Shown: positions 13,130 through 26,596 of the stretch, piece after piece
How the letters are laid out: every line of letters starts with the position of its first letter
Numbering within the stretch: position 1 is the first letter of the stretch
Assembly: GCF_001039355.2 (NCBI RefSeq)
Contig: NW_019776057.1
Coordinates: forward strand, 353,745 to 417,744
Direction: 5' to 3'
Length of the DNA: 64,000 nt
Source: Lingula anatina
Taxonomy: Eukaryota > Brachiopoda > Lingulata > Lingulida > Lingulidae
Translations under genes and position numbers: made by a program
The notes under the pieces: model-generated
Database searches by the model: none
What the model was told of the DNA's origin: nothing
What the model saw: only the letters and a program-made list of their open reading frames with translations

Positions 13130-15761
13130 CCTTGATTACAATAAATAAGAGGCATAGCAATACTTGATTCAATCTCGACAACTCCCATGTAAAACTGTTC
13201 TATATCTGAAGAGTCTGGGGAGGTTATTTTAGGTTAATGGGCGACCAAACGAACACCTCATGTTTCTCTAAGAACCTACTGAGTGGGAAAATAAAAACCG
13301 TATGATGTTGCGTTTTTTTAGACAAAATTTCATTATCACACAGTTAAATATGCTTCACAGTGCACTGTGCAGTGTTGATAAGTTAATGGAGTTAACATTA
13401 CAAAAAAATTTTCAAAGTCACTATTTTCTAACATGATTTCATAACTGCAACTTTTTAGTTTATATTGTTTATATCATGTTTTTGTAAACAGTTTTCACTA
13501 AATTGAAAATATATCTTTTCTTTTTTCTTTCACAAAACATCATGCACCCAGCATTTGGCAAAGTAAAAGCTAGTATCAACAAACATCAGAAACAGATTTT
13601 TTTTTTACAATTCTGGAACCTCTGGAAGAAACAGGCCAGGGTAAAAATAAAATTGGCTTTGCTTGACTTGGCATGTTTGCATGTACACATCCCTGAATAA
13701 AAACAATCACCAGTAAACCAATCACATTTGTCTCAGCCAAAACACCTGTTTTAAAAAGCAGCAAGGTAATCACTTTGAAATTTACTTTTGTGGAAAAAAC
13801 AAGCCTCACTCCAAAGTAGGAATTTATTTTCTACAACAATAGAGCAAATCTTCAAATCTGAATTCTGTCTGTGAAAGAAGCCACAAAAGCTATTGATTTT
13901 GACACTTGGTTGTTGTTGGATATTTTTTTCCTAGAAATTTTGCATGCTTGATGGTGTAATTATCTACCAGCAATTAAGTGTTCATTTCCTTTTGGCCAAT
14001 GACTAGGCAATTTTGCAGCTAGATGACTGGAGCTTGCTCTCTAGTAAACAAAAGATTGCTGGAGAGCAAGCTCTTCAGTAAACAAAAGAAGTCAACATCT
14101 AGTCATCTAGCTGCAAAAGTCCTCTTGAACTCCTTCCTTCTGGGCTTAAAACTCTCGATTTTGGACAATAAATTTAAAACATAGATATCTTACTACATGC
14201 ATACTAGTTCTGTCAATTAGTGAGCAGTAAGGTGGAAATTTTAAACCAAGGAATCCTCTTGTTTTGGATGAAAACACTCAAAGTAGTCAACAAACACTTA
14301 AGACAATAATCATTTTCCTGGTGAGTAACACCTGCCAACAACTGCTGACCACTGGTCAACAGGTTTTGGTTTGTCTAGTTACTCATGCACCACCAGCTGT
14401 GATTCAGTAGATAAAGATGGGCTCAAATTTTATTTGTTTATAGGACTTCCTACACTGAAGTAGAGCCTAGCTGGTAAATATAGCCGTATTAGGCATTTTG
14501 TAGGAAGGGAATGAAAAAGTTCAATGCATACTTTATGCACTGTCAGGTACAGTTGGTGGCACAATTAACTTTTTATATTGCAATTAATCATGGCAACCAG
14601 AGGCAAACCACCATCATGCATGGTGACCATAATGAAATTGCTCCAATGTGTCCACTTTTGGAAACAGTGGGAGATGACCACTCCAAGTGGGCACAACTGA
14701 AGATGACCACCCACTGACACTGGCTTCCCATCACTGATCAGTGTTTATTGATGAGTAAGGTACCACTTCAGCATGGTTTGTTTTTAGTTAGAGAAAGAGA
14801 AGTACTGGGCTGGAATAAAATACAATCCATGTGTTCTTATCAATGAGTCAATGCAGGAGATATAAGCAAACTGGACAAGTAAATATGTTGTAATCATGTA
14901 AGTGTTCTTCAGTGGCAAAAAAAAAAAAAAAAAAAAAAAAAGACCAAGGTACTTAAAACGAAAAATAAAAATGGGGGTAGCATTTTGCAGTCTACCCTTT
15001 ACCTCACATTGAGGTTAATTGATTGGCGGAAATGTTGAGAAAACCACAAACGGACAAGACTGCTCTGCAGTGGGCTGAATACAGCCTGCAGAGCTAGCAG
15101 ATGTGAGTTGACATGGGTCATTGAAAACACAAGATGTTAAATATCCCATAAGCACTATACACACTGTAAAATAATTACAAAGACCAAATACAGCATGTTC
15201 CATAAAATTCCAAAACATCTTAGCATCTAAACCTATAAAACCTATTTTCTGCTGAACAGGATTTTAACAACACAAATTTCACTGACAATGGAGACTTTGA
15301 CAGTAACAAAATGCCATGTAGTTTATAAAGGCCAATAAAGCAAATCACATTCTACAGAATAAAGCATTCAATTGCATGTGTTCCATTTGATGGTTCATTT
15401 ATAAACAAGAATGCCTCAGTGGCAAGGTTACACATATATTTGAGGAAATTTGGTAGATGTCCTGTACTGGGAGCCATATCACTAAAGTTTTTTTCTAAGA
15501 AAAACCTCCTTAAAGCCATTTCCAGTCATGTAGGGATGACTTAATGGAAAACTGTTTGCATTTGATTTTTTCCCAAAGTTTGAAATTTCCTAAATCATTA
15601 CAACAAAAAAGCAATAATTCATGACTAGGTGTAAAGGGATACTTTTATCTTGGTACAATTCATTTTACCAGCTAATCTCATTATATGATACTTATAAAAC
15701 CAATGACGATTCATTTACATCCCACTGACTATGGTAAAGTTGAGAATTTTACTGAAAACAG

Positions 15762-15806
<45 letters not shown>

Positions 15807-18553
15807 CAAGCCCCTTCCCCATGCCTGTGTGTACAACTCTCTATTATTCTTGAGGTAAACAGAATCCACCTTTCATAAAACAATCAAATTATCATCAGAG
15901 AAATTCAACAGACAGATACTAGTATTTATTTTCTCTGACACCCATACAAAGTCTCACAGGAATTCCTCAGATTAGAGCAAGGTGCTAGAATTCTAACTTA
16001 ATCAGTGGATAAGGCATTCTTTTCTGCATGACTCATTTCAGAGGAAATACTTGCAAACTTGTACAGCTAAAAAAGCTTCTGGAGGAACCAAAGAAGACAA
16101 CCAAGCATGTATTGTTTCCATTCTGGTGAATGATTGAGTTGTAAAGCGGAAATTATTTTCTTCCTCAGGCTGCTGATTGCACAAAAATTCTTTTTTTATT
16201 TGCCAAGAAGCTGCTTTTATTTTTTTTCACAATAAAATGTGTAAAAAAACCTAATTATCTTATAAAAGTGAAAGAGCACCTTTTACAATGAATTATTTGA
16301 GGTCGAATGCACGAACAGACATTTTTATTCATATGTAGTACCCTATCAACTGTCTCCCCCAAAACCAGAAATAACATTTAAATGGAGTTCAATCCAATGA
16401 ATATTCCACTTATCAATTAAATTTTACACCCAATAACATTTCTAATTGTCCAATAGTACATTAAATACCCTAGAAAACAATAAAATTAACCACACTAAAT
16501 GTATTACCAAGTTTTATCACTGAGCTTATAAGGGCAAAATAAAATACTTGGTGACAAGAGTAATAAGATTTCCCCAGTAATGGGTTCATACAGTATTTAC
16601 AACTTAGTACTCTACAGCTCTTTCACACTTGTTGCAGGACAATCTCTCTTCAGCAGGAACACACAGAATAAGAAGTTATTTAAACACTTCTGTTACTTGC
16701 GCCTTTTGCGATAACCGAAATATATCTTAGAATCCTCTTACAGCAGTTGTATTGTTTGTATGTATGTGTTATAGAAAGGGGGCAGCTCAAAATATAATTT
16801 TTGTGGATTGCACCAAATCCAAAGTATGACATTTACAAAGCTTATGAGTTTTATCAATTTTGGAGAAAATCTTGCTATATTTTAAGTTCTAAGTTATTAT
16901 AAGTTATAATTTTGCTCAATGGAAATACTCACTACCATTATAAAAAGAAACATGAAATATATATGTACAGTATGATTAATATTTGTACAAACTGCTTGCA
17001 AGAGCTGGAATTTAAATAAATCTAATAATAATAGAATTGTCATTTTGGCTAAAAGATCCCAAGAATCCATTTTCTGAATCAAAGTTTGAATGGAGAATTA
17101 AACATTTTGCCAGAGTGCCCACCCCTGAACTCATCTGTTCACTCCATGACAAGCAAATGCATGTGTGAGACACATGGTAAATGTCTTCTATAATGTCAGC
17201 ATTGTACTTTTTCCAGCCAAAACCTTACACATATGTATTTACCATTACGTCTATTAGACAGTCACTGAAACATACTGTACTCTTTGAGTTATGGAATGGA
17301 CCTTATGGCCCAGTTTACACATAGCCCTTTTTCAACCGGATTTGGTTTAACTTGCTCTTACATATCCGAGTTAGTTTATCAGTTGGTTTATTTTACTAAA
17401 TATTATGCACAAGGGTCCCTGGCATCTTATGACCAAAGTTGGACCTGGCATGGGCTGTCATTATCTGAACATGTCCTTTGTTCCGCCGTTAAGAGCCAGA
17501 CAGGGACATGCAGGCACACAACCAGAAGGTTGGTGGTAGTGGTGGTGGTGGTGGTGGTGGTGGTTGGGGGGGGGGGGAGAATGGAAGGTAGCATTTCTGA
17601 CCCAGGATTATATATACACAATGAAACCAAATTTGAGATCAAACATGTTCTGTTGCTCCAAATACAAGCAAAGACTGCTATAATTAGGTTCAAATTAACC
17701 AGTGGTTATTTGAGATTCCCTAGATGTTCTCTAACAGAAGAGATTTGAGATCTCTTAAAGTGCTGTGTAAACAGGAGAGTGACAGAGGGGTCAATTTAAC
17801 TGTGTGAAACAAAATGTCACTTGTCACTCTCTGCTGAATCAAACTCTCTGAAATCAACCATATATCTTTCACCCTGAAATGAATATCCACAAGTAAGACA
17901 AACATGTTTTAAAGAGGCAATTTAGAGCCCATATGTTGTCTTTTTTAGTAATGTCTTAGTTTTCTTAAACATTCTTTAAATGATTATGTTACAGATGTAC
18001 TGTACATAAAGAGTATATTTCTGTAGTTCTCTGAATGAAGTGATATCTGATTGTACTAAGTTATAAAACTTAAACAATGCCAGTCACTACACCAATACAT
18101 ATTAATGAAAAAATCCTATCACTAATAGTTATACTATCAAAGTAATTAATAGTATTAGAGAAATGTCAATTGCCTTCCCCTTGTTATAATTATCAATACA
18201 CCACAATGCAAAGATTTGTACTCCCACACCTTTTGAAGAAACTTCAAATGTATGTATAGTATTTTATGAATAGATACAACTTGATGGATGATTTGCAGGA
18301 CTGATTAAAAATATATACTTTAGGTTAATCATGTCATTGTGAAAGAAGGTGCAGTTCTTTCATTAAATCCAATACTACTAAAGATTCCTAAAAGACAATA
18401 GACAATACATTAAAAGCAAAGTACGTAATTCATCCATTGAAAGAAAAGAATCAAACATATTAAAACACAATCACTTACTGTGTTTATGACAGCTAGAATA
18501 CCCGTACTCCACACCAGTAGAGGAGACAGCCATCCACGGCTGGGGCTGAACAT
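164..18553 (-). CDS. PPN: Papilin, 5' part of gene (13 coding exons; 3' end outside window)
   Basis: Secreted extracellular-matrix glycoprotein of the ADAMTS-like family; papilins are basement-membrane proteins without a metalloprotease domain. Coding exons in order: 18553-18479, 11767-11652, 11139-11079, 5448-5346, 3924-3794, 3444-3321, 3031-2951, 2675-2503, 2273-2138, 1952-1826, 1415-1196, 915-724, 337-164. All junctions have AG acceptors and GT donors with matching phases, giving 571 codons without a stop. Domain order is signal peptide, TSR1, cysteine-rich, spacer, TSR2-5 and the beginning of TSR6. The motif pair APNKCELNC and [11 protein letters not shown], and [14 protein letters not shown] after TSR1, match papilin better than ADAMTS or ADAMTSL proteins. 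Further TSRs, Kunitz, Ig and PLAC domains usual in papilins would lie beyond base 1. Exons were joined by eye, so single splice sites may be off by a few bases. Confidence 0.9.
660..723. repeat. (AAT)n microsatellite abutting a papilin 5' splice site
   Basis: About 20 AAT units on the plus strand. On the minus strand the exon ends CAG at 724 and the intron begins GTTATT and continues directly into the ATT tract. Confidence 0.95.
2138..5448 (-). CDS. PPN: Papilin cysteine-rich and spacer cassette (six exons)
   Basis: Exon 5448-5346 carries [16 protein letters not shown] and the YYQWEPYYG end. Exon 3924-3794 carries APNKCELNC and [15 protein letters not shown]. Exon 3444-3321 carries VGCD and [11 protein letters not shown]. 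Exon 3031-2951 carries [15 protein letters not shown], exon 2675-2503 the [19 protein letters not shown] region, and exon 2273-2138 the YEYSVP end of the spacer plus the start of TSR2 ([16 protein letters not shown]). These are the standard ADAMTS cysteine-rich and spacer signatures. Phases 0-1, 1-0, 0-1, 1-1, 1-0, 0-1 are consistent throughout. Confidence 0.9.
5449..11078. other. Papilin intron, non-coding, with repeats
   Basis: No convincing exon seen. It holds a 300-bp foldback element (6088-6387), a (CA)n run near 8810-8830 and otherwise unique AT-rich sequence. Confidence 0.7.
6088..6387. mobile_element. Foldback MITE with TAA target duplication
   Basis: Two near-perfect inverted arms of about 130 bases with a loop of about 50 bases. 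Ends are GACCGCATTCACATCG and its complement, flanked by TAA at 6085-6087 and 6388-6390. A three-base TAA duplication is typical of PIF/Harbinger elements; there is no coding sequence, so it would be non-autonomous. Confidence 0.85.
11079..11767 (-). CDS. PPN: Papilin TSR1, two exons
   Basis: Exon 11767-11652 carries the TSR core [15 protein letters not shown] and VCLHTG, ending in phase 2. The 61-base exon 11139-11079 begins G GAA and encodes [20 protein letters not shown] in phase, followed by a GTAAGA donor. It supplies the fourth and fifth TSR cysteines; the sixth is the DCP of the next exon at 5448. The small exon is flanked by a 5.6-kb intron on its downstream side. Confidence 0.88.
13061..13127. 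repeat. (TA)n microsatellite
   Basis: Uninterrupted alternating TA for 67 bases inside papilin intron 1. Confidence 0.97.
14013..14118. repeat. Short inverted-repeat (hairpin) element
   Basis: Outer arms TTTTGCAGCTAGATGACT and AGTCATCTAGCTGCAAAA, inner arms GAGCTTGCTCTC and GAGAGCAAGCTC, plus a direct copy of AGTAAACAAAAG. Probably a small non-autonomous transposon; no target duplication assigned. Confidence 0.65.
15764..15804. repeat. (GT)n microsatellite
   Basis: About 20 GT units in papilin intron 1. Confidence 0.95.
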
Positions 18554-18566
18554 TATGGATGTCTCT
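18479..18566 (-). CDS. PPN: Papilin signal-peptide exon
   Basis: Starts after a TTTCAG acceptor at 18568-18567, so at least one untranslated exon lies upstream. ATG is at 18553-18551 and encodes 25 residues beginning [13 protein letters not shown] with a hydrophobic core, then a strong GTAAGTG donor in phase 0. The next exon (11767) opens in phase 0 with [14 protein letters not shown], so cleavage probably falls near the exon junction. The following intron is about 6.7 kb. Confidence 0.85.
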
Positions 18567-21070
18567 CTGAAAACAAGAAATGGAAAATAGTTCAATTTTT
18601 ATACACAAGAAAATGTGTAGGAAATATAACATTAAAAATATGGGAGTTTCCGTGCAAGTTTTGATGGCTCTGAGTCATTTACAATGTATAAATTGATACC
18701 AAAAACTTACAATACTTGCTGTTATCAAATGCTCCAGAACTTTTTCTTCAGTATTATACAGCAAGAGAGATCCTGAGCAATCAAAAGCCAGCTACCTTAT
18801 GGCATTTCTACACTTATCTAAATGTATTTCATTAATCACACTCCAACCAACCCCTGTTTCTCATTTTTAATCTTAATTAAAATTGTGCAATCGACTTTCT
18901 ACAACAGTGGTCAGCATAATTGGATATGAAACCCTTAGCTGACCCCTCCTTCTAGGAATCTGGATTTTGACAAAATCTGATACTTCAAAAGAACTTGGTT
19001 TATATCATGCTCAATTTGTGTTATTATTCAATAATCATGTTGGTCATTGTTATATCTGGGTATTTTCTTTTCCAAACCAGAAACATCCGCCAATGAAATC
19101 TCCCTTTTCTATACAAAATTAAGTCCAAGAACTTAAATACTCCAAGTTTAATATATCAATATTATTATCACAAGGGTGCCAAGGTAACATTTTAATTCTA
19201 TATGAAAAAGATAAAACTGAAGAAAGTTCTTTTCCCACTGGATCAGTATTTACTAAGTACCGTAGCTTCTCCCCAGCTTAACTCATAATCCAATGACATC
19301 ATTTTCAGTGCAAGAAAACAAGGTTGTCTTGTGGACAATGCAACTAAGAAAAACACTTTGTATATAAAATTAAAATCAAGACCTCTAATATCCCAAACTA
19401 ATTCATATTTTTTTTTACCATTAAAGCATCATACAAAAATTATGCCTTGGTCATTCATTGACATATTTTGATGTGCCCCACCCACCACCTGTCAGATAAT
19501 ACATAATCCCATGAACTCTTATAGGTTATGTTAATAAAATGGAAAAAAACAGTAAGGAAATCTCTGTGCCCTTGTCACCCCCCCCCCCCCCCCCCCCTCT
19601 TCCACTACTTCTCTGAACCAGGACTTATGCTGGACAGAATGCATGAGATATGAGCCAGGAGATATATAAGTAGACTGGCCTGCTGAAAAATACAGCATGT
19701 TTTATCCTACAGGAACTTCCTATTCACCTCCAGCAATTATCCACTTTAGACCACGGTGCATCCATCATACACGTGGAAGCCACATGTGAAAGATTGTGGC
19801 TATTGAAGATTTATCTGAAGCATGATGTCAGAAAGCAGACATGTACTGATACGCAAAGCATGGACATGCATGCATGCTTGCAAATACACCACAAACCATG
19901 CTTTTTATATGCTTTATTCATTGTAGTATACACATCTACATGGGTCGATGAAAATGTACAATAGAAATATAATTAAAAGTAAGTATTAAGTACAATTAGC
20001 AATTATTTAATATGACTACTCATGTAAAATACATATATTTGGCAGAGTCCAAGTGACTCTTATATATATATGTACGAAGTAGTTAAATTATGTTTTTTGG
20101 TATTTGCTCAATAAATTATTATTATTATTATTGTTATTATTATTATAATATGTGCATGTACACAAAGATTTAAGATAATGCCAGTTTTTTAATGAGCATG
20201 ACCAACTATTATTCTGTGGAAATAAGTTTTTTAGAACTTTTTTATAAATGGAAAAAATGCAATGAGTATTAGTTTGCTAGTTGGGGGAAAAATTACATTT
20301 TACTCATGGAAAATCCTTTAAGCCGTTGAAATTATGCTCTAAAATTGCCAACACAGACATTTCCTCCTTTCAAAAGTAAAACAGGAAAAAATGAGTGTCA
20401 CTAAAATTTAACTGTTATGCTCTATAAATATAACAGCTTAAATAAAAAACCAACCCAAATTAATACTGTCATCCAATTCTATTTAAAGAGTGTTGCGCTC
20501 GTTAATCAACTCATCAATTTTGTCTGGTACTACACATGCATTCACAAGTAAAAAATGTCCTGTTGTTTACAGAACAAAGCCAAAACAACATTGATATGCA
20601 CATGTATATGAATCAAAATAACCAGAAAACTCACAATATGCCTAAGACACAAAAAACTTTCATATATTATGCCAAAATATACCATTATACATCTACAAAA
20701 TATAACAAATATACTTTTTCAGTACATTTTATTTTTTTACATTAAAATATCATCAATCCACATCAAAGAAGCACAGAGGCTAGAGCAGGAATGCACCATT
20801 TCTTACCCTTACACACGCACACACACACACACGTGACAAGGGGCATGCAGCAGCTTGCGGGCTGGTTTTTTAATCACTGTTTCTGTCGAGAGCAATCATA
20901 GCACACCACTTCATTTCCCTTTTCTCTAACCCTGCCTTCTTGATTTATTAAGGGCCATCATTTTGGAATTTGGCCTTCAGAGCAATTTCTTTTTGAGACA
21001 GAAAATTCAAGTCTGTTTGATCACACTCCATTTCAGAATACTTGTTGCATGTAAATTGCTATATGGAATT

Positions 21071-21239
21071 CAGGCCCGTACTCAGCAATTTCAAAAGGGG
21101 GGTTCTTTTTCTGAAAAAGTGGGCCTTTTTCCATAAAAACTTAATGTACCTAGATCAAATTTTACCTAGAGTGGACCTTTTTCCAGCAAAAGGGGCGGTT
21201 CTTTCGAACCCCCTGAACCCCCCCCTGGCTACGGGCCTG
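21071..21239. mobile_element. MITE, CAGGCCCGTA family, copy 1
   Basis: Begins CAGGCCCGTA and ends TACGGGCCTG, with subterminal G-rich GGGGGGTTC blocks in inverted arrangement. Flanked by GAATT on both sides, a five-base target duplication. The internal sequence GTGGACCTTTTT is shared with the copy at 36275. Superfamily not assigned. Confidence 0.85.
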
Positions 21240-21496
21240 GAATTGTAAGTGAAAGAAATAAGCTTCAGATCTGGAGAGGAACACAGGAGTCTGGGTCTTT
21301 CAGACAAGTGTATTTCTTCAGTTGAAAAACTCCCGACTTTTTTTTCACCCAAGTAATTGACACATAAAAAAACACTTGATCATTTTTCTTTCAAAGAAAC
21401 ATATTAACATGAGACCAGTTTGCAAAAATTGCATGTGCAAGAGCAAAGTGCCAGAATTATTCTTATAGTTCAAAATTGGTGGTCCCAATTGGTGGT

Positions 21497-21716
21497 ACCT
21501 CCGACAACAGAGGAGGTTACGTTCTCGTTACGGTGTGTGGGTTTGTTTGACTGTGCACAGCATTACACAAAAAGTTTATTCATTAGATTTTCAGGATAGG
21601 TTACAAATGGGGCAAAGGCAGAAATGATTACATTGGTGTTGATTAATTAATTAATGATTAATTATTGGTTAATAATTTGTCTTGGAAGAGATTGCACTCT
21701 CTGAGTGCTTTTCTAG
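21497..21716. repeat. Dispersed repeat, ACCTCCG...GTGCTTTTCTAGT family, copy 1
   Basis: Starts with the self-complementary ACCTCCGACAACAGAGGAGGT, passes a GTTTGTTTG stretch and ends GAGTGCTTTTCTAGT. A second copy lies at 48469-48714 with the same two ends and a different middle. No coding capacity. Confidence 0.75.
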
Positions 21717-24700
21717 TCTGGTAATGTTTTCAACAGGTTGACAATATCATTTTTGTTTAGTTTCTTAACCCCATACTTCCATGTAGACCAGCAAACACTG
21801 GACCATCTATAATGATTTTGGAATGTTAATCAGTAGGGACACTAAGAGGCAATAAGCCTATCACTCTCCTGAGAAGAAAACAGAAAAATAAACATCCACA
21901 TGCTGCTCTCAGCAAACTTCTCCATATGCCAAGGATTTTTCTTCCTAGGGTGGGGTTATTTGGTACACTTCTAGAAATAATACCCCATTCTTAAAGGGAT
22001 AATAACTCTTTGTATGAAATCTGTATTTAACAATAAAAACATTGTGAGTGACTCATAAAAATATAATATATTCTGTTTTCCCACAAAAACGGCTGTTATA
22101 GCTATTATTCTGATATCTGAGCTTGTCTTTTGACCACGTGACCTCCATTGATGGCCATACTATGTTAAAATCTCTTAAGAGATTTTAACAAAAAACCAAA
22201 CTTTTTAGAAAAAAACCAAGGACTAACTTTGAATGTAAAAATGGATTCATTAACCATTGGTAAGTATGGGAAAATTGTTGTTTACTCCAGAAAAATTCAT
22301 TTTTTGGCCGAAACGAAGAGTTATTATCACTTTAAAGTTTTAAACCTCATAAATGTGGCCAAGGTACATATAACAGTTGATTGTGGTGGTGGATGTCTGA
22401 GTATCATTCTACTTTAATTTTACAGCAACTTTTAATTTTATCTAAACCTTTAATTTTATAGTGTTAGAAATGTCACATCGATTTTTTCATTGTAAGGTTA
22501 CTGTTGAAACAGGCATATCAAAAAGGAAAAATCCAATTATTCCAACCTCATATTTTTTAAAAAGAGATCCAATTTCATAACTTATAATGTCCAATATATA
22601 CAAACAATGCAGTTAAAATTAGCTTTTAAAAAGTTAACTGTATGTTAAATTTCACTTGGTGCATTTGTACATTTCCTCTTTTATAGACCCAGATCAATGT
22701 TTTTATAAGCTAATACCTGTAGAAAGTTTGAGTTATCCTAAAGGTATTTTTAACACAGCAGAAATCAAAAAGAAAGACATTTTCCTTGCTTGACAACATC
22801 CTAAGGACATGGTACACAGTTCCTTAGCTTATTATGTCTAACTGAGTGACTGGGAGACACTGTAAAGAAACACCAGATTCATTAAGCATACCAAAGGTAA
22901 ACACAAAAGTTATTTAAAAGTCGAATATGCACATTTTGATGCTTACTCTGAGAATGTTTTTTCACCCCAGGGCACCAAGGCATGACAAAGCAGAAGTCAA
23001 CAAAAATGAAAGCAGCACGAAAGCCTTAGCGTGGAAAGTGGCGGAATAACTTTTCTAGTTCATTCCACTGCTCGCACACAACACTCAATATGTACTCGAC
23101 CTGGGTATTAAACCAAGCAAGGATAAAAAGACGGAAAAGGTCTGCATTTTTCACGATTACAATGATAACAATATGCCGTTGGGAGATGAGAATTAATTGG
23201 ACAAAAAATTCTTAATGCACGAAGAGATGACAACAACTGCACTGTCCATTGGTGCATCAAATCCTATTTCAATGATGACAACTAGGGTCAAGACAGGAGA
23301 TCAAAAGATCCACTTTACAGTGACTTTAGTGGGCAGGAAGTCAGCAAAAGCACAAATATATAAATCCTTTACTAACACACTGTACCCACTCAAAAATCCT
23401 TGCAGATCTACTTCTAACCATGAATGCATTTTGGGCCAGGCATCTATTAAAGATATTTGAATAGAGTAGTCTCACCTTACCTAAGGCCAGACAATAACAA
23501 TTAAGCTGTATCCATTATTCCTGTCAAATCTTTCTTTTAAAAAAATAAACTTTGACACTATTCTCCAGTTCTGCCATGTACATGACTTTCCAGAGAGAGA
23601 AATAGAAAAAAAGGAAATGTCAAATACAGATTTTAGAAATCCCTTCTGTCTTTTGACAGTAATATTTCCAGTTTACAAGTTAATTGTGGATAATCACCCA
23701 CTAAGTGACTTTTCACATCTCCCTATGAACCTTGCAATGTTGAGTGTTAGCAAATGCCAGACCGTGGCTTAAAGCCATCCTCTCTAGACCTTTCCATATA
23801 CACCAGATTTCCAGAACACTTGCACATTTCTTCCACATCAATTAATAGCTAAATGCTTTCAAATTCCATCAGTCACCACCAGCTTGATGCACTGTATGAT
23901 TTAATAGCAATGCACTTGCCAAGAACATACTAGAGCCCTTCCTCTTTAAAACTTTAATTTTTCTGCATCAAAAGCTCACTGTCACATATCCAGCCAATGA
24001 TGGCATTTTTTATTTTTAAAAAAGTAAATTAATACCCCAGTGTAAATTATACAGCAGGGAAAGCAGCCAGACTTCCTAATAAATAAAACTTAAAATTTCT
24101 ACCACAACGCAGATCCCAGTAAAACTTGAATTTTCTTTCAGACAAAAAAGTTGGCATACAAAATTCTAAAACGCTGAACCAAAATCTTCCTTATCTCTAT
24201 CCTATCAACACAACAATCATCATCATCATCATTATAAAGCAGATAATTATTTTGAAAACTAAAGCTAAATCCGCATACCTGTTGCTTATTCTACGGAAGT
24301 TAAGTTTCCCAATATATAAATATATATATCCAGTTAGTTCCAGCTCCCGTCTGGGCTCCTATCTCCTCTCCTGTCTCACCCTAGTATGGTCTCAGAGGAA
24401 CCAACACCTAGACTCTGTCTGCTTCAGTACTCTACAATGACTTCATTATGCACACATGAAGCCACACTTTTCAGGGGGGCATCTCAAAAGTCACAGAGCA
24501 CAGTGCAATTTTGGCTCTGGCCTGAAGACTGAAGCCATTTCCTCTGCCAGCAGACCCATATGGTATTTACAAAGGGTGCTTTCAACACTACTGAAAGCAA
24601 CTAAGAGACTTTAATCTTGTGAGCAGTACTGTAACCTGAGGACACATCTGTTGAAACCTCTATATCCAATTATCATTTGTATTGTTATATATGAGACTTT

Positions 24701-26529
24701 TATTGGCAGAACAACAAAATACTGAACATAGGTTTATGCCATATTTCTAAAACAACTCTCCAATTCCCTTTCTTCAATCTAAATTAATTTGACACAAAAT
24801 TAAAGTAAGATATATATAAATATAATGTGATCTGCCTCAAAGGCAACATTTCACATAAATAGAGTACATCAAAGAAGTCTTTCATCACTGAGGATACTCT
24901 CAAATGAAATCAGAAACCCTTAGCAGGCAATGTGATACAATGACCACTAATTTGACTGATTAAGTTTTTACACCCCCATTTTATCTTTTTGTCTCTCTGC
25001 ATTAAATAAAGCAGCAAAGCATAGGAAAATACACAAATTGAATCATATTGTAAGCTGTCTGGAAAGAGTGCCATCGAAGATTAATTATAGAAAACATGGA
25101 ATTATGCTCATGTTAAACCAAGAAAGCCAAGGCATAGCCAAGGGTGTGAGAGAAAGGGGGGGAGGGGGTGCAAACACCACCCTAACCAGGAGGCCAAGAA
25201 TTACAATGGGGCAGGTAGAAATAAAACAAGAAAAATGGGGTGGCAGTCTCTCTCCATGACAGAATCAAGGCTATGCCTCTAGAGAGGAAAATTCAAAGTC
25301 TTCCTGTCTTTCCTACTTTTTGTTCTCTATACACCACACATTCTTTCTAATCTGAATACTGCGACAGATTTAATTCATGTCACAAAGAAATACACAGATA
25401 TCATTTTACAAATATTCATTTCTTCTAAACATTAAAAGCAAACCGGGCCTATTCTGAATTACTCAAGCTGAACTGATTAAAATATAGTAACTTACAATTA
25501 CGATACGGATGATATCAAACACCAGTTCCTTGCTGCTTACAATGTAAACTTAGGTGTTTAAAAAAAGGAAATGTTGTCTTAACTACCTTTGCCACAGTGT
25601 ACTATTACAAAAAAGTCTCCCTGCGGCACAAAAACAGAAAACTTGCATAATGATGAAAAGTGACACACACACCCCTTTATAAAGTTATTTTGTGACAGAA
25701 ATTGCTTTGAACCTTAAATATCCACCTCACTACTTGAAATAAAACAATTAAAAGGAAATACCACTACCTTCTTTAGATTATTTTCACAATTTGGCAATAG
25801 ATTTGAGACTTTTTACTTAAACTAGTAATAAATAAAAGTGTATGTGAAAAAATAATGTCTCAGGGTAAAATGTAAATTCTTAAATAATCTAACATCAGTG
25901 AACTATCCCAGCCCAACAACCCATTCAAATTCATACAAGAAGACATTAATCATAATTGAGAGAAATTTTCTAGACAATAGGTAGCCCTGTATACCATGCA
26001 AAATGGGTTAAACTTTTTTGTAAAAATGTTACTGAAACTGACACTCACTGCAATATTTATTCACAAAAACAATCCAGAGTTTATTTATCTGAGCTAATAC
26101 TTTTTCTGTCTGCTTTGTAAGCAGGGTTAATGCCGTGATATAGCAAGGTTTTGTATATTTTACAAAACTGAAGATTGTGACAGAAAATGCAATTAAAATT
26201 TCTCTTATAATGTAAAGATATGCACATTTCAGCTTTATTATTAAAAGAGAAAGACATAATGGCAATGAGTGTATATGGAATGCAAACATCACTGTGAAAT
26301 TATTTTCAAAAGAACTATTTTCATATATTTTTTTGCATATAATCAAATTGCTTACCTACACAATGCAAAATGAAAGCTTATGTTATCTTTTGACATTGTT
26401 AGACCAGCTACATGCATTTACTCAGTTTGTACCACTTTTTAGGTTATATATGCAACTGTGGCACGAAAACAAAGGTATTGTCCTTTTAGAAAAATTTTTA
26501 TTCGTACTTTCTACATGTCTGATCACTGG

Positions 26530-26596
26530 TGTATCTCACTTGAATTACGCGCCAACCGCTTTTTATAGTACAGGGTCACATGACCCACGTGACACA
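26530..26596 (-). promoter_or_regulatory. Candidate TATA promoter with paired E-boxes (papilin?)
   Basis: On the minus strand a TATAAAAAG box (about 26566-26558) is preceded upstream by GTCACGTGG and GTCATGTGAC E-boxes (26575-26593). Predicted start would be near 26535. It faces papilin, 8 kb upstream of the signal-peptide exon, which needs an untranslated first exon. I could not identify a convincing donor for that exon, so the assignment is tentative. Confidence 0.35.

Larger units (their letters stand above)
11768..18478. other. Papilin intron 1 (between signal peptide and TSR1), non-coding
   Basis: Contains (TA)n at 13061-13127, a poly-A run at about 14918-14941, (GT)n at about 15764-15804, a GGT/G-rich run near 17530-17577 and a hairpin element at about 14013-14118. 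No exon or RNA gene recognised. Confidence 0.7.
18567..26557. other. Non-coding: papilin 5' intron or intergenic DNA
   Basis: No coding exon recognised on either strand. Contains a poly-C run near 19579-19597, an AT-triplet run near 20118-20150, a MITE (21071-21239), a dispersed repeat (21497-21716) and an E-box GACCACGTGACC at 22132. An untranslated papilin exon may hide here but cannot be placed. Confidence 0.6.

Noticed and set aside
17284-17748. 154-codon open frame with poly-Val/Gly
   Set aside because: It arises from a GGT/G microsatellite in papilin intron 1; no domain, no homology recognised.
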